From the NCBI GenBank assembly GCA_013399895.1, contig VXBA01005454.1:62001-126000 (forward strand): a DNA stretch of 64,000 bases, read 5' to 3'. The position numbers and the translations under genes are program-made. Under the pieces are notes generated by a model that was given only the letters and a program-made list of their open reading frames with translations, was not told where the DNA came from and did not search any database. Shown one piece after another: positions 11,889 through 25,193 of this stretch (position 1 is its first letter; each line of letters starts with the position of its first letter). Source of the DNA: Serilophus lunatus. Its lineage: Eukaryota; Chordata; Aves; Passeriformes; Eurylaimidae.

Positions 11889-14800
11889 AAAAAAAAAAAA
11901 AAGGAAAAAAAAGAAATTGCTTTCAATTACTCCCAAAATAAAATTCAAAATATAAACATATTGTAGCTTTAAACATTCAGCCTGAGGTTTGGTCACCAAC
12001 TATGAATGAAAGACCTTTGCTATTGTAAACACATAGCCATCCATTTTTGTATTTTTACATTCATATAGATAAAAATGGAAGTACATATAGTTAAGTAAGC
12101 TGTTTATGGTCAGGAAATGAGTCAAGGTTAATATATATATTGTGACTGCTAGTCCAGAGTACTGATAAGCAATTAGCTGGGACTCGAGTAAGCAACAGTT
12201 GGGTCTACGAAATAAACCACAATGGGGGTTAATTCAAGGTGGTGCAAATTATGAACACCCTATGTCTCCATAGAGGTACCGTAGTGTGGGAGATGCGTTA
12301 CTTGGAATCGCAAACAGTCAGTAAGTGCTTGAAGGCTGCATTAACTTAACTGAATCCCAGACATCACATCAACGGGAAGAAAAATATAATATTCAAAGAG
12401 TTAACATTGAATGAAACTTATGTCAGCAAGTACTAATTTACTTCTGAAGACTTCTCTGAAGAGCACTGCAAAAATGAAGTTTTGTTTATACAAAACAGAT
12501 TTCAAAAGTCATGGGACTACATTTCACTGAATGCTATTCTTGGCAATACTCTTACTACTGTTTGAAGTAGATTTTGACACATAAAATCATTTCTGTGCTG
12601 TAACACAAAGTAAATTCGTTATTTGTAACAGTCATGTTTTTCCCAAAGTCTTTCCCAGAAAGACTTTTGAGTGTTTGCTTATTGGTGCATGGGACATTTT
12701 TTCTTCTTTACTATTGGTAATTGGAAATATGATGTTGATAGGCCCTGAAAGGGTAAATAGAGAAAGTTCAAAGGACAATCATACCTCTTGAGAGGAAAGA
12801 CTAAGCAAAATAGTCCCCACAAATGTAGAAAAAAGATGACTGAGGAAGGTTAAGACAGCTACAGAAAACCACAAATCACATAGGTATGTGAATAACAAAA
12901 GACTTTTTACTATTTCTATGGAGTATTCATCTTTTATTCTTGAAAATAATGAAAAATAGTTGGAGTTTAAATCATGAGAAGCATAATCTTAGTTCCTACT
13001 CATTGTACTCATTTTACAGCTACAGAATCTGTGGAACATAAAATATAAATGGTAGGGCTTACCATGTTTTGTGGGCTGCAGCTGCCGCAGCACTGAGCAT
13101 AAATGAAAGTCAAAAGGACACACTTACACTCCAAATATGATAAACTGTATTACCAAGAGGTTAATGAGAGATCTCAGAAACTCTAATATGTAATAAATTT
13201 ATGCCAGAGTTTACATTAATTGAATAGTTGGTTTATGTACTAAACTGATATATTACCTAGTTGTAAGAACATAGAAGCAAAAATCTGACAGGCTTGCATC
13301 GTACTTTTTAAAGTAAAGAGGCAGATATATATCAAATTTGGGTTACTAGATAAGAAACTTTCTGACCATTAACTTTTTTTTGCTACTTAGGAAACAATTT
13401 TTGCAAATCAAAATTTTGGGAAGAGACCTTAGACCTCAGTTCTGTTGCTGAGATGGAAAAGAATCATTTTTTTCTACTATGTTTTGTTCTTTTATTATGG
13501 TAATAGTTCCAGACAAAAGACTCGTTTGCTTTCAGAAAAAAAAAAAAAAAAAGGCAGAAAAATTGAGTTCTTTGATACAGCAAATACTTACAAGCATTCT
13601 CCAAGTCACAAACAATATTCTCTCACAAAATGGGTCCGACTAATAAAGAACATATATGAAATTATTAAAAAATGTCAAGTGTGCTCATTAAGACACATTT
13701 GATTTGAATGGGCAACCTCCAGTGTGCTCTGACAGTTTACTCATTTTCAAAGACTATGTAATGATACCTGTCTCAGTGAAAAGGTAGATGAAACTTAAAG
13801 CAATCATAGTTTTGGATGACTGGTCATACCATCAGTATGACTTCTGTGGTGATGCGTATTTGAGAAATTTATTCCTAAAGAACTCATTTTTTTAATCAAC
13901 CTTCCCAGAAAACAGGATATTGTTGTAAATTGTAGGGTCAGAACAAGGAATTGGGAGGACACTTGTCAATGCAGTTTAAGACAGCATCTGTAAAACACAC
14001 AAATTTCAATGAATCATTATGATTTTGTGGGAAAATTCTTTATATCTAGGCTCTCCCACAATTTCTCCTCATATAGTGCAAATCATGGTAATACAATGTG
14101 TGTGGCTGGCAGGGGGAAGGCTCTTGCTTTGTTTCTCTATTTCACAATTTCTGGTACTGATCTGACGATTTCCTGATGTATGATGCTGCAGGAGGAAAAC
14201 ACACAGCAGAAACAAAAAGCATGACTGCAGTCCAAAGTTACCACCACATATGAACTGACAGAGTTGTAGAATCAATCTTTTATAAGGGAGAACATCAATG
14301 GATCTGCTAACTTCAGTTCTTGGCTCCTAAGTCATTACAAACACAGTGAAAATACATCACTGCTTCTTCCCGAAGCCCTTCAGGTCACATATGTTGAATG
14401 AAGCTGAGAATCTGGTGCATGAATTCAGACATGTAATCCATTACTTACTTATACAAGGAAGTTTTTGTGATTCTGTTACTGTTTGAAAATAGAGACTTAT
14501 ACTTACAACTGTGGCCTGCCAGCCATAACATCTGTAACCTGACTTCTAACCTGAATGATGAAATAATTGAGTTTTAGATGGCAGTAGGGTCTTTAAAATC
14601 CATAAAATGCAAAACCTATTCATGCTACATCCCATCTACTTATATATTATTGGACATATGTTATAACAAACTGCTCTTAAAATATGCTAAGTACTTACAC
14701 GGTGAAGTACATAAAGGAGTTCAGTAAAGTTGTAATTAGGAGAGTAATAAAAAATGTATATGGAGATGACCTAAATGGAACAGCTTGGAACAAAGCCAGG

Positions 14801-14938
14801 TGTTAGAGTTAACATCATTATTGGCATTTCCATTTTACTCCTGCAATAGGAAACACAAAGTAATTTACAAGATCCATACCTTTGTCCAATTACCTGTGCA
14901 ATCTAGCTTCACTGGAGATCCTCCTGTGCTTTAATCTA
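11889..14938. other. Intergenic, no gene seen
   Basis: AT-rich sequence. The stretch 12150-12370 is less AT-rich and more complex than its neighbours, but I could not assign it to a gene or repeat. There is a poly-A run at 13536-13551. Confidence 0.55.
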
Positions 14939-15236
14939 ATGCCATAGAATGTTATGGAACCACAGAATTATATAGCATGCACAAGACCTCTAACTGTTAA
15001 CTCAGCCATCACTGTGTTTATCACTAAACCATATCCCCAGGTGCCACATCTACATGTTTTTTGAACACTTTCCAGAGTGATGATTCCACAACTTCCCTGG
15101 GCAGACTATCCAATTCCTGACCACCCTTTCAGCGAAGAATTTAGTATTAATATCTAATCTATATGACCCCTGGCACAACTTGAAGCCATATCTTCTTAGT
15201 CTTGAATGCCCTTGTGATTAGCTGCTCAAAAATTTA
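14939..15236 (-). repeat. CR1 LINE 3' end, antisense
   Basis: Read on the minus strand it has the CR1 ORF2 end and tail. Plus-strand blocks include CATAGAATGTTATGGAACC, AGTGATGATTCCACAACTTC and CTGGGCAGACTATCCAATTC. It is diverged and 5'-truncated. The chance minus-strand CWIY string just beyond it (near 15250) was considered as an SLCO exon and rejected. Confidence 0.8.
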
Positions 15237-17964
15237 CTAGGCACATGCATAAATCCAGCACACCACTGGCATCTGCTTACTAAAACTAAAAAAGATATTA
15301 AAAAAGAAAATTTAAGACCAATTTTCAATAGTTTTCTATGACTATTTCTCCCAACACTTACTATATAATTTTAATTACGAAGACTTTGGATCATTTCAAG
15401 TTGATAAATGAAGCCATTACCAACAAAAAACTGTTCAGATTCAGCTTCATTTCTCTGTTTCAGCATCATCTGCTCTCAAGTCCAGTTGTGTTTTGAATTC
15501 AGTGGTTTGTATGATCCCCAGATATAACAGACGTCATCTTGTTAGGTTTTGCAGTGCATTCAAGAAAGGTACTGCACCTTAATGTAAGATTGGGATCATC
15601 CACATATACATATAACTATTTCATTAGGAGATATTTCAGCATACCCTGTTGGCTGTGAAACTAAATCTTTTTACCTATTTAAAGAACTCCAGGAGATTCT
15701 GGTAGAAGGGAGAAGCAGATGATTATCACAAGCTGGTGAGGGGGACTATAGGAGTCTCCCTACCTCTAAATACAGAAATAACTGTTCTTAGTACTTGATT
15801 ATTTATTTATATTTTAATACATGCAAAGACATAACCTTGCATGACCCTTCCAATATTAGACACTTGAGAGGTTTATAAATTAAAAAAATATATAATAATA
15901 AAGTAATGATGATGATAACAATGAAAATAACAAAGCTTACACACAAGCATACAAACCATACATAATTGCCTTTTTTAAAATGAATTCTACCAGAGCAGAA
16001 GTGTTCAAAAACATCTTTACCTTTTTTTGTGTATTAAGCTTAGCGTGGAACTTCCACTACATAGTTGTCATTCATTGTATTATGTTTTTCAGAAACCATA
16101 ATTTGGTTGAGTCACCTATGAAGACTAAGTGAATGAGAAGGATGTACATTTTGCTATGTAATTTTCAAAACTGACACGGGAAATGTGAAATATGGAAGGT
16201 TTTTTAATTAAAAATTCTGCTACAAGTAGACACACTCTAATATTATGAAGTAGCAATACTACCTCTTTTACTAACAGAAAGGGTCTACAATTTTAAAACT
16301 GAAAAAAAAAAAAAAATTCCATTAGGTAGAAATATCAAAGCTATTTAGGATACTTGGTTTTTAAGGAAATATTCCAGGATAAACTCATTAAGAAATTTGA
16401 GACTTTCCCCCAACTTCTACCTTTTCTAACATTTGATACATAAATTCATCTGAGACAGATTTCATAGTCTTTCATCACAAACTTATTTGAACAGCTGTTG
16501 CAAATAAGTAAAAAAAACGGTGAATGTAAAGAAAGAAACCTCACATTGAATACACTTAGGTGCAGTGGTCATATTCCAAACAGTTGTCATAAATGCTGCA
16601 CAATCCCAAAGTGCAGACCCAACACTGTGAGAGTTATGGAGATTACACGTAATAATCATCCTTGTCCTCATGCTATAAAAAGTTCCTCCCTTGTTTAAGT
16701 AGATTAAAAATAATGTAATTCATTTCCAATAACAGAAAATACTTTGGAGTATTGAACACTTCAATTTTTAAACTTGAAGGAATGTTCATTTTCGTGCTTT
16801 CTTTGTTGAAAATTTACAAATGTAAAAGGTAATAATAAAAAGATAAAATAAAAAAGGTAAAATAAAAACGTAAATAAAAAGGTAAGTCCATGCAATGACC
16901 AACCTACACAAAACAAGTTCAGGGAGGGCAGTGGAGGGGAAGCATTTCAGAAGACACAAAATACATTTAGCTTGTAATAGTAAAATTCCTAACAGCAGGC
17001 ACTTACTAAGAAATAATTTCCTCAGTGGTTAATGGTCCAAGATGCAGCTGAGGACCATTAACTCCTCTCAACTGGTCATTAACTGGCAAAAGAACAAGAA
17101 TCCAACCATGATTAAGAATCATGCATTACCTCTTTGGATACTAAGCAATATTTTCCACACTCAAACTCTAAATCACAAGAAATTTAGATTTTCTGTTTTT
17201 TCAATTAAAGAAAGGAGAATCCATCCATAAAGAATCATCATCATTAAGCTATCAGTATTTGCAGCTCACCAAAATGAACTTCTGCCTGTTATTTGCAGGG
17301 CACATAGGCCTTCTCCAAAACATCCAGCCAGGAACTATCAAAGAGAATTAAAATGGTTAGGTTTAAACTATTTAGTTAAAAAATTTATCTAGATAGACTG
17401 CATACAAACTACCTCACACAGTGAATTGAAAAATATGTTTTCTCTAGGCGATATTCAGGAGCAGGATATCTTCCAGGGTATGAGGAGCACAGACTGCAGG
17501 CTGCTCAGGGAACTAGTTACTGAGGTCCCCGGGAAAATTCTTTAGTAGAAGGTTCTGTGGTCCATCAGTGACCATGCTGGTCACTTTTTCAACACCACCT
17601 TCTAAAGGCAATTCCAAAGTGTTGGAAGTCAGGCAGGTGAGGCAGAAGGCCACCTCGACTGAGCAGGGACCTTATTCTGGAGCTAAAGTGAAAAAAGAAA
17701 GAGGAAGCAAGATTAGATGGCATGAGAGGAATACTGAGACATTGTTCGCCACTGTAGATAAAAATTTGTGTTGCCAAGTGCAACTGAAGTAGCACAGAGG
17801 TGTGGGAGACAATAAAAAGATCTTTTTAAAATACAGTAATAGCAAAAGGCAGTGCAGATATAACATTGGCTTGTCACAGACACACAATTAAGACATTCAC
17901 CTCTCAAATAGGGACACAGAAAGAAGCAGAGATGTTTGAAGATTTTCTTGCTTTGGAACTAAAG
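15237..17964. other. Intergenic, no gene seen
   Basis: AT-rich sequence with short A-rich low-complexity patches (15885-15930, 16840-16885). No coding signal was recognised. Confidence 0.6.
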
Positions 17965-18226
17965 GACTGACACAAGCCTGTGCCAAGCGAGGTGTAAGCT
18001 GTATATTAGGAAAAGATTCTTCACCGGAAGGTAGTTGGGCACTGGATGTGGAATAGACTCCCCAGGTAAGCGGTCACAGCACCAAGCCTGCTGGAGTTCA
18101 AGAAGCATTTGGACAATGCTCTCAGGCACATGGTGTGATTCTTGGGCTGTCCTGCGCAGGGCCAGGAGCTGGACCCAATGATCTTTGTGGATCCCTTCCA
18201 ACTCAGGATATTCTATGATTCTATGA
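17965..18226 (+). repeat. CR1 LINE 3' end, sense
   Basis: A short CR1 3' end with the blocks GATTCTTCACCGGAAGGTAG, GGAGTTCAAGAAGCATTTGG, GATCCCTTCCAACTCAGGAT and the tail ATTCTATGATTCTATGA. Confidence 0.9.
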
Positions 18227-20948
18227 ACAGTCACAACTGAGGATTAAGCAATGATGATGATTAAGCAAATGATAGATGAACACATTTGCACCCTGACTCA
18301 ATTAGATACAACACTAATGCTCACCAGACTTCCCACCCTCCATGGCAAGATGGATGTTATGCCATGAATGGGCAATGAGCCCACAGTATGTCCAAGAAAT
18401 ACCATCAGGCCATCCCTTCGTCCTCCTCCTCACTCAGTACCCCTGTCTCACCACATTCATGTTGGTCTGCAGCAACACCTTATTTTTTCCCAGGATAACA
18501 TTTAGGTCAGGAAATCAAGCCAGAAAGAAAACCAGGTTAAAGCTGCATCTGAGAGACAGGTCATCTTTTGAAAAATGTGAAGACTGCAGCTCAAAGTTAC
18601 TGCAAAACCCGCAGTCCTGTCCTATATATCCTTTAACACTGGACCAAATATCTTTGCAGACAGAAGGTGCTCTATTCTGATTCAGTCTGAGTACTCTTGC
18701 AGTATTTTGGCCTCTCAGTACTACTGCACTATAAAAATAAAATTCTATCATGTTTTAAATGTAGCAGGTGGATTTAGTTTATATAAAACTGTGACCCCCA
18801 TCCTCCTAAATATTGTCTAAATATTCTAAATATTTCTAAATGTATACTTCCAAGCTCTAATTAGAAGTAGGTACTAGGCCACATTACTGAGATTTTGGTC
18901 ATTCTCTACACCGTAAGGTAAAAGTTTTAGTTTGAATATCTGCAGGGAGAGACCAAAAGTTAGGATAGGCACTGAAGTTTTAGGTGTCTGTGAAAAGAGA
19001 TTCTTACTCTCACAAAACCAGGGTTTTTGTGGGGTTTTTTTTACAGTTCTGATTAAACAATTTTGGAAAATAATAACCTTGATATTTGCACATATACCTT
19101 CCTCTTCTGCCTTCTGACATATAACTGTTGATTTCAGTGTACAAATCAAGTTTATGGTAATGTATTACGGAAAAGAAAGATATTTTATTTGTAAAATGCA
19201 TGAGGAGAATTTCCAGTGAAATTCTGAGTTCACACTCTTTATATTAGTGATGATGCGGGAACTGGAATAACACGGCTTGAATTTCAGTTAAATCACTGGG
19301 CATGCTGTGTGGAGTGTTAGAAAAATCTTGTGTTATTAACTGAGCACATCTGATCTGGAAGCTTCAACAAAAAATAAACAGGGAGTGCCAGGACATCATT
19401 TCCACAGAAACACTTTTCCAACCCTGCTTTAGATGATTGTTTTACAAACATGTTTTAGCTTCCTCTGCTTATTGTCTATTTTATTACGTGTTACTGCATG
19501 TATTGTATTGTCTCTTAATACTAAAGTTGTTCCACCATTTATGGAATATGAAGAAAAAAGGTAAGAAAGAAAGTCTGCAGCACATAGTGCGCATTCTACC
19601 TTTTCTGCTCAGCAAATTCCCTTATATATGGAAACATTCAGTGTTTGCTACTCACACAGACTGCAGGTACCAGGGCTGCAGACATATGTGTCTGGTGCCT
19701 CCTGAGTGTTGAGCTATGCAGTCACATTGGCATGCTGGTAAATCAAGACTACAATGTCCTTGCTTTCAGCAGTATTTGTTAATTTTGTCTTATTATTACA
19801 TTCATGTCAGATGTATTTTTTTTTAAATCAGAACTTAACCAGATCTTATTTCCAGCTACTTGCAACACACCGTGACAATGCATTCATTAAAGTGTTTGTT
19901 AGGAAAATTAGCTGGAATTTAGGAGATATGTATTCTGAGTCCTGTTAGCACAGAAGTATTAGTTCAAATGCAACTAATAAGACTTATCTGAAAACGCATT
20001 TTCAAACATTTGTAAAAGCTTGCAAGCAGAAACTGAGACCTTGGGCATTTCCTGAGATAGAGAACAACCACTCAGGGAATTATGTATTCTAAAATCAGGA
20101 CTTCTGTCCCAAACACCACCTTCTTCCTGCAGGTTCTACCTCTGTCTCAGTGTTATCAGCCTTGTGCAGACAATGCAGTCATCTCAGACTGAATGAATGT
20201 GGCTGTCCCTATGTTCAGAACAGCTTTCTGAAACAGATAAAAGTTTTTCTGAATTATGGCAACAATTAAAACCATTATGGCAATAGAAAAACTGCCCTTG
20301 TGTTTTTATATTTAACATTTTGCATGTATTTCCAGTGCTCAAAGTCATATTTTTTAAGAGCTGCAATTTAAGAAAATATAAGTTTTCTATCTTCTGTCTC
20401 AGGACCTGGCATAGGCTAGCCAGGTACCTAGCATTCTGAAAGATTTACTACTTTCTCTAAAATTAAATTCAATATTACATTAAAAAATACAGTATAGCAT
20501 AGGACCTCTGCTGGTTCATTTTCAATACTGACAGACCCTTGAAAAATTCAGTGTCTCAGTTTTCACTGTTAATGTAGAAAACAAGACCAAAACTATAGGC
20601 TCCCTGTCAAGCATGCAGAGTCAATGTATGGTGCTTTCCACAGCATCTCAAGAGTCATTTGGACCCACTATACCCATTGTACCCAAGAGAGACTGAGCTC
20701 CATGCTGGACACGTGGACACAAGTACTGCATTAAACATCTGCCAAGAGTTTTGGTGCTGGATTGTTGAACTGTACAGTGTTAGAATAACATTTTAATTTG
20801 TCAGGGGAAAAAAAAGGCATGCTAACATGCTGTGTTTCAGATTTGACTCCTTTTTAGCCTAAGAAAACAATAAACCTAATTTAGTAAGAAGCTTAATAGG
20901 GCTAGAATCTGAGGCTAATACTGTAGAAGTGAAAGTGAATTTTGTTGA
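18227..20948. other. Intergenic, no gene seen
   Basis: Unique-looking AT-rich sequence. Minus frames at 18515, 18874 and 20184 were compared with the expected C-terminal part of OATP4C1 and do not match it. Confidence 0.6.
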
Positions 20949-20953
20949 GGCAC

Positions 20954-22710
20954 TGTGAAGTTTTGGGAGAGGGACGGGGGGGTGCTGGGTCCTCTGGAAG
21001 GAGGGTATTGGGGGTTCTAAAAGGGGGGGGGGGGGAAGGGGGGGTTTCATTTTAAACTGTTCACTGGCTCCCTGGTTCTATAAATCCTGCTTTTTCCCTT
21101 AACAGCTCCAGCTCTTCACCCTCCTTTTTTGCCCCCAGGCTGGGGGCGAGGGGGCTGAGGCAGCCCCATGGTTTTGCCTGGTCTCTCTTCCCTCTCCTGC
21201 TTGGTTTCTTGCTCGGGAGAAGCAGCGGGAGTCACTGCAGCCATCTCCTTACAGCCTTCCCACGCTCTTCCTCCCCACTTTGCCCTTCAGGCTGGCTTGA
21301 GGGGAGGGGGTGCCTGCTCACTCTCTCTCACTCGGGGGAAGCGGCAGGGTCACCCCAGCTGTTCCCCCACTGTTTTTCTTAGCAGGAACTCACGGAAACG
21401 TGGACAGGCAGCGGTTGCTGGCGAATGCAGCGCTGTGCGGGGTCTGGCAGCTTTCCCCAAGTTTTCAGCGGTGGAGGAGCAGACAGAGACGGGAGCGGTA
21501 CCGCTGCCAGTGGCTGTGTCCATGGTCGGTGCGCGCAGCGGGTCTAGTTCCCATGCTGGTGCAGCGCGGGGTGCGCATGGACCCGGCTTGGCCGTGCGGG
21601 CGGCGGCAAAGTTGCGGGTTCCCTTCATGGCAGCTGTGGGCGGGAGGCACCGGCCAGGGGCTTGAATCGGCGCTGCTGCTGCCTGAGGTGCGGTCGCGGC
21701 GCCGGGGAGAGACGGTCACTGCGCCGCTCCCTGCCCCCTCCCTGGGCGGCGGCTGGCTTGGGTGCCCTGCCGCCGTGGCTGGTGTCTGGCGGTCAGTAGT
21801 GGTTGTGCCAACCCTGCACCGCCATGAGAGAGCCCGGCAAGGGGTCCTGCGGTCCCAGCAGCCCGGGAGTGGCCCCTGTGCAGCAGTGTGGGCACGGTGG
21901 CTGCTCTGGGTAGCTCCTGCAGCCCAGTGGCCTCGGGGACCCCTCTTGAGGGTTCCCACAGACGGCGGGTGCCTTGGGGAGGCTGCAGCCAGACCACAGC
22001 TGGTAAAAGACATGGCGCCAGCAAGCGGCAGATTCCCAGTTTTTGGCAGGAACCACCATTTTGCTGGAACCAAAGATCTCAGAAGGAGGGGTGGAGCCCG
22101 GACTGCTGGCCAATCCAAAGAGGCGAAGTCGGGAAGAAGATGGCGAGATTCACGCGGGACTTGGAGGGCTTAAAAGCCTGAAAAACTGAAGCGCTCTCTC
22201 TTCGGCTTCCTGCGAGCTGGAGAGCAGCAGCACGGCCCCTCTTCTCTGACTTCCAGGCCCCGCGGCTTGACTCTGCCCACCTCCATCAGCACCAGAGCCA
22301 AGCCAGCACAACCACAAGTGGAAAGCTTCCCCAAATAGTGTCCCTGGGTTGGGGGGACCTTTTCGCTGTGTTGTGTTTTGCAGAGACTTCAAGGGCTGGG
22401 AGTGATTACCATCGGAAGGAGACAAAGAGAGAGAAGAGAAGCAACCTTCCCTTCCCCCTGCTTTTCCTCGGGCAGCCTGCCTGGCCTTTGAAAAGCAGCT
22501 TGTTTATTCCCTTTTCTTTTGCCTTTTCCCTTTTGCATGGCTTTGTTGGGTGTAATTTTGTGTTAAGTCTGAGACTCCCATAAACTCTTTGCTTCCGCTC
22601 GTTGAGTCTCAGACGAATAAACTGTTTCCCTGTTGTTTAAATTCTGTTCAGTCTTCTCATCACTGTTAAGCATGCCACTAGTGCAAAAACAGTGGTCCTA
22701 AACCACCACA
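20954..22710 (+). mobile_element. Solo LTR, long GC-rich ERV family (copy B)
   Basis: A 1757-bp GC-rich block begins TGTGAAGTTTTGGGAG and ends CTAAACCACCACA. It is flanked by GGCAC on both sides (20949-20953 and 22711-22715). It aligns to the block at 4620-6124 over the start (GTGCTGGGTCC), the middle (CCATTTTGCTGGAACCAAAG) and the last 400 bp. It has a TTAAAAG box near 22170 and AATAAA at 22616. Its distinct target duplication shows an independent insertion in the same orientation, so the pair does not bound one provirus. There are no retroviral genes. The 287-codon plus frame inside it follows from high GC and is not a protein I recognise. Confidence 0.8.
22616..22621 (+). terminator. LTR polyadenylation signal (copy B)
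   Basis: An AATAAA followed by CTGTTTCCCTGTTGTTTAAA, identical in context to copy A and 89 bp before the LTR end. Confidence 0.55.
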
Positions 22711-22715
22711 GGCAC

Positions 22716-25161
22716 ATAATTCTTTAAAATAGATAATGGGGTTGAATTGGAAGTGTTAAAAAAGTCATCTTGATCATCCTTTTTCCTCTGCAGAGAGAAC
22801 AATAAGATTTAATATTTCGTGGTGTATTGCTCTGCATCAGATGCTGACAGTTACAATTTTACTTTAATTTTAATTTTCTGCTACCAATATGCTGATCTCA
22901 GCAAATGAATTTGCTGCTTGAAGAAATAAACTCCCATTAGGATCATCATTTTAAGAGAGCAGCAACAGCATATCCCTGTATTGTTGAATCATATAGTCAT
23001 TACAGTGTAGTTAATTCAATAATTTAGAAGCATATGAGAGGGTTGGAGGAGAAGAGGATCTCAGTGCCCCCATTTATCTATCTCAATTACTCTTACTTTC
23101 ACTGTATCCTTTTGGAAAAGAAATTACTCACTCAAGGGCACCTAGACCTGGCTCCCTGTGCTAACAATAACTAAACACTTAAAATGTCAGCTAGAAGAAT
23201 CACAGAAAACTTTGCTTTTTAATGCAAGTTGAAGCTTGGGATTCCCTGAAGAGGTCTCCATCAAAAACTTCTATTCATCTCAAGTTGCCTGGACAAGGAT
23301 TAAGGCTGAGATGTTGCATGAATACAAGAGCTTCTACCTTTAGTATTTAAAATGTAGCTCAAGTACTTCTACATTGAACTGCGGTTGGACAGACAGTCTT
23401 TTCAAGCATCTCATTAAGTAACCTTATTTTTCAGATTGCTAAGGACAACAGTTTTACAGCAGAGCTTCACCTGAACATTCTGAAGTTTCCACAGTGAAAC
23501 ACATGGTTCATGTTAAAATATATAATATGACCACCTCCTAATAATGTTATTTTACCCTCTAAAGGTGATGTTAAAGCAGCATGCTAAAAGGCTCTTGTTG
23601 TTCAGGCAAATAATAACGAACTTAACTAATGCATCTTTCTAATGGTTTTGCTTTTTTACCTCAAAAGTAATGCATGTGCCTCATTTCTAATTCCATATAA
23701 CAAACAACAGATACTGTTTCTAGACCAAATTTTAAAATGGAAATGCAAGCAAATAAGTTTGTCTGGCATACATAGTGTGAAAAAGTCACAACATAAAACT
23801 AGTAACTATCACCTTTTACCTTATTCATTTCAATATAAAAAGGAACAACATTGAGTGCACCAACAAATCCATGCAAAATTCTACAGGTTTAAAAGTGAAT
23901 GAAATGACAAAGTAAGTCTAAATTTATCAAAGAATGCAGTCTTAAAAATATGAGACACTACCAACCATTCACTATGTGCATAAGAAGATTTCACGCTTTT
24001 TCCACAGAGCACAGAGTAAGAGCATTGAACCCTTTTGAGCACAGGTCAATTGCTTCTGCTGCTGTTCTAAAAACCATACTATTAGCAGAGACTGACTATA
24101 TATAAACAAACTACACAAATCAACAAATGGAAGAATTAACTAGATAACTGTTGTCAGTCTGGTTTAGTTTGTTAATTTTTCAGAAGGAAGCAAACTTAAT
24201 CACAGTGCCCACACCAACTTTAATATTGACCTTTATGCACACAAGGGATATCATTTTCAATTGCACTTCTTTTAATCTCAAATGCCACCACAAGACAATA
24301 TGCAAAACACAAGCTTCTCCAAACTCTGAAATTGAAGAGGAAGTTCCAAAAGACCCATTAACATGTAATTATATACATATGCAAGGTACTACACAGAATG
24401 TCCACTACACCTATCACACAAATTTTTTCCAGATTCATTCCTGCACCAATTCCATTTCTTCTTTCTATGAGTTCTCTCAAAATTTACTTCATGGTACAAT
24501 AATATTCACCAGCAAACAACTAATATAAATAATATATATCATATAATAATATAAAATAATAAACTGTTCTAGCTGAGTAGAAAAGACCACTAGCTCAAAG
24601 CTAGTTGAATATAAAAACATCTTAATGATGTTTTATTCAACTTTATTTCCTGGGAACATACTTCTTGTCTTCATGGACACTACATACTTTGATTAGTAAC
24701 AATGTGCTAAAACTTACCTACGTGTTTCAAAATCTTCATTATTTATTTAGCTTTTGTATTAGCTGACAAAAATATGTCTTACTTCTAGCACCCAGGACAG
24801 ATGTTCTACTGGATCAAATTCTGTTCAGTTCACATTGATTTCCATCACATTTTATTGCCAACAAACCATTGCTGTGTAGCTTGAGGGCTCAAACATGCAT
24901 ATTGACCATCTCATTATGTGATACACTTTCTGGCCCAGTGGTGATATCTCCATAAATACTTCATGCAGTGATTGTAGCAGCTGCTCATTATGAGTTTTGA
25001 GTTTTACAGAAATTTTAGTTATAAGTCCCCACAGTGTTCCAAGCAGTTTTGTTTGTTCTTTTAATTAAAAGGGGAAGGGAGAAATAGCAAAGTTTCTTTT
25101 CTCAATTAATGCATGCAGCCTCCAGCAATAGCCATCTTACCTGCCACAAGCACCCTTGCAC

Positions 25162-25193
<32 letters not shown>

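Noticed and set aside
15240..15275. Minus-strand CWIY string similar to the missing SLCO4C1 exon
   Set aside because: The flanks do not fit OATP, a stop follows after a few codons, and it directly adjoins an antisense CR1 fragment.
21310..22173. 287-codon plus frame
   Set aside because: It lies inside LTR copy B, is not conserved in frame with copy A and has no recognisable retroviral or host domain.
4620..22710. The two LTR blocks as the ends of one provirus
   Set aside because: Each block has its own 5-bp duplication, the blocks differ in length and content, and the sequence between them holds CR1 fragments but no gag, pol or env.
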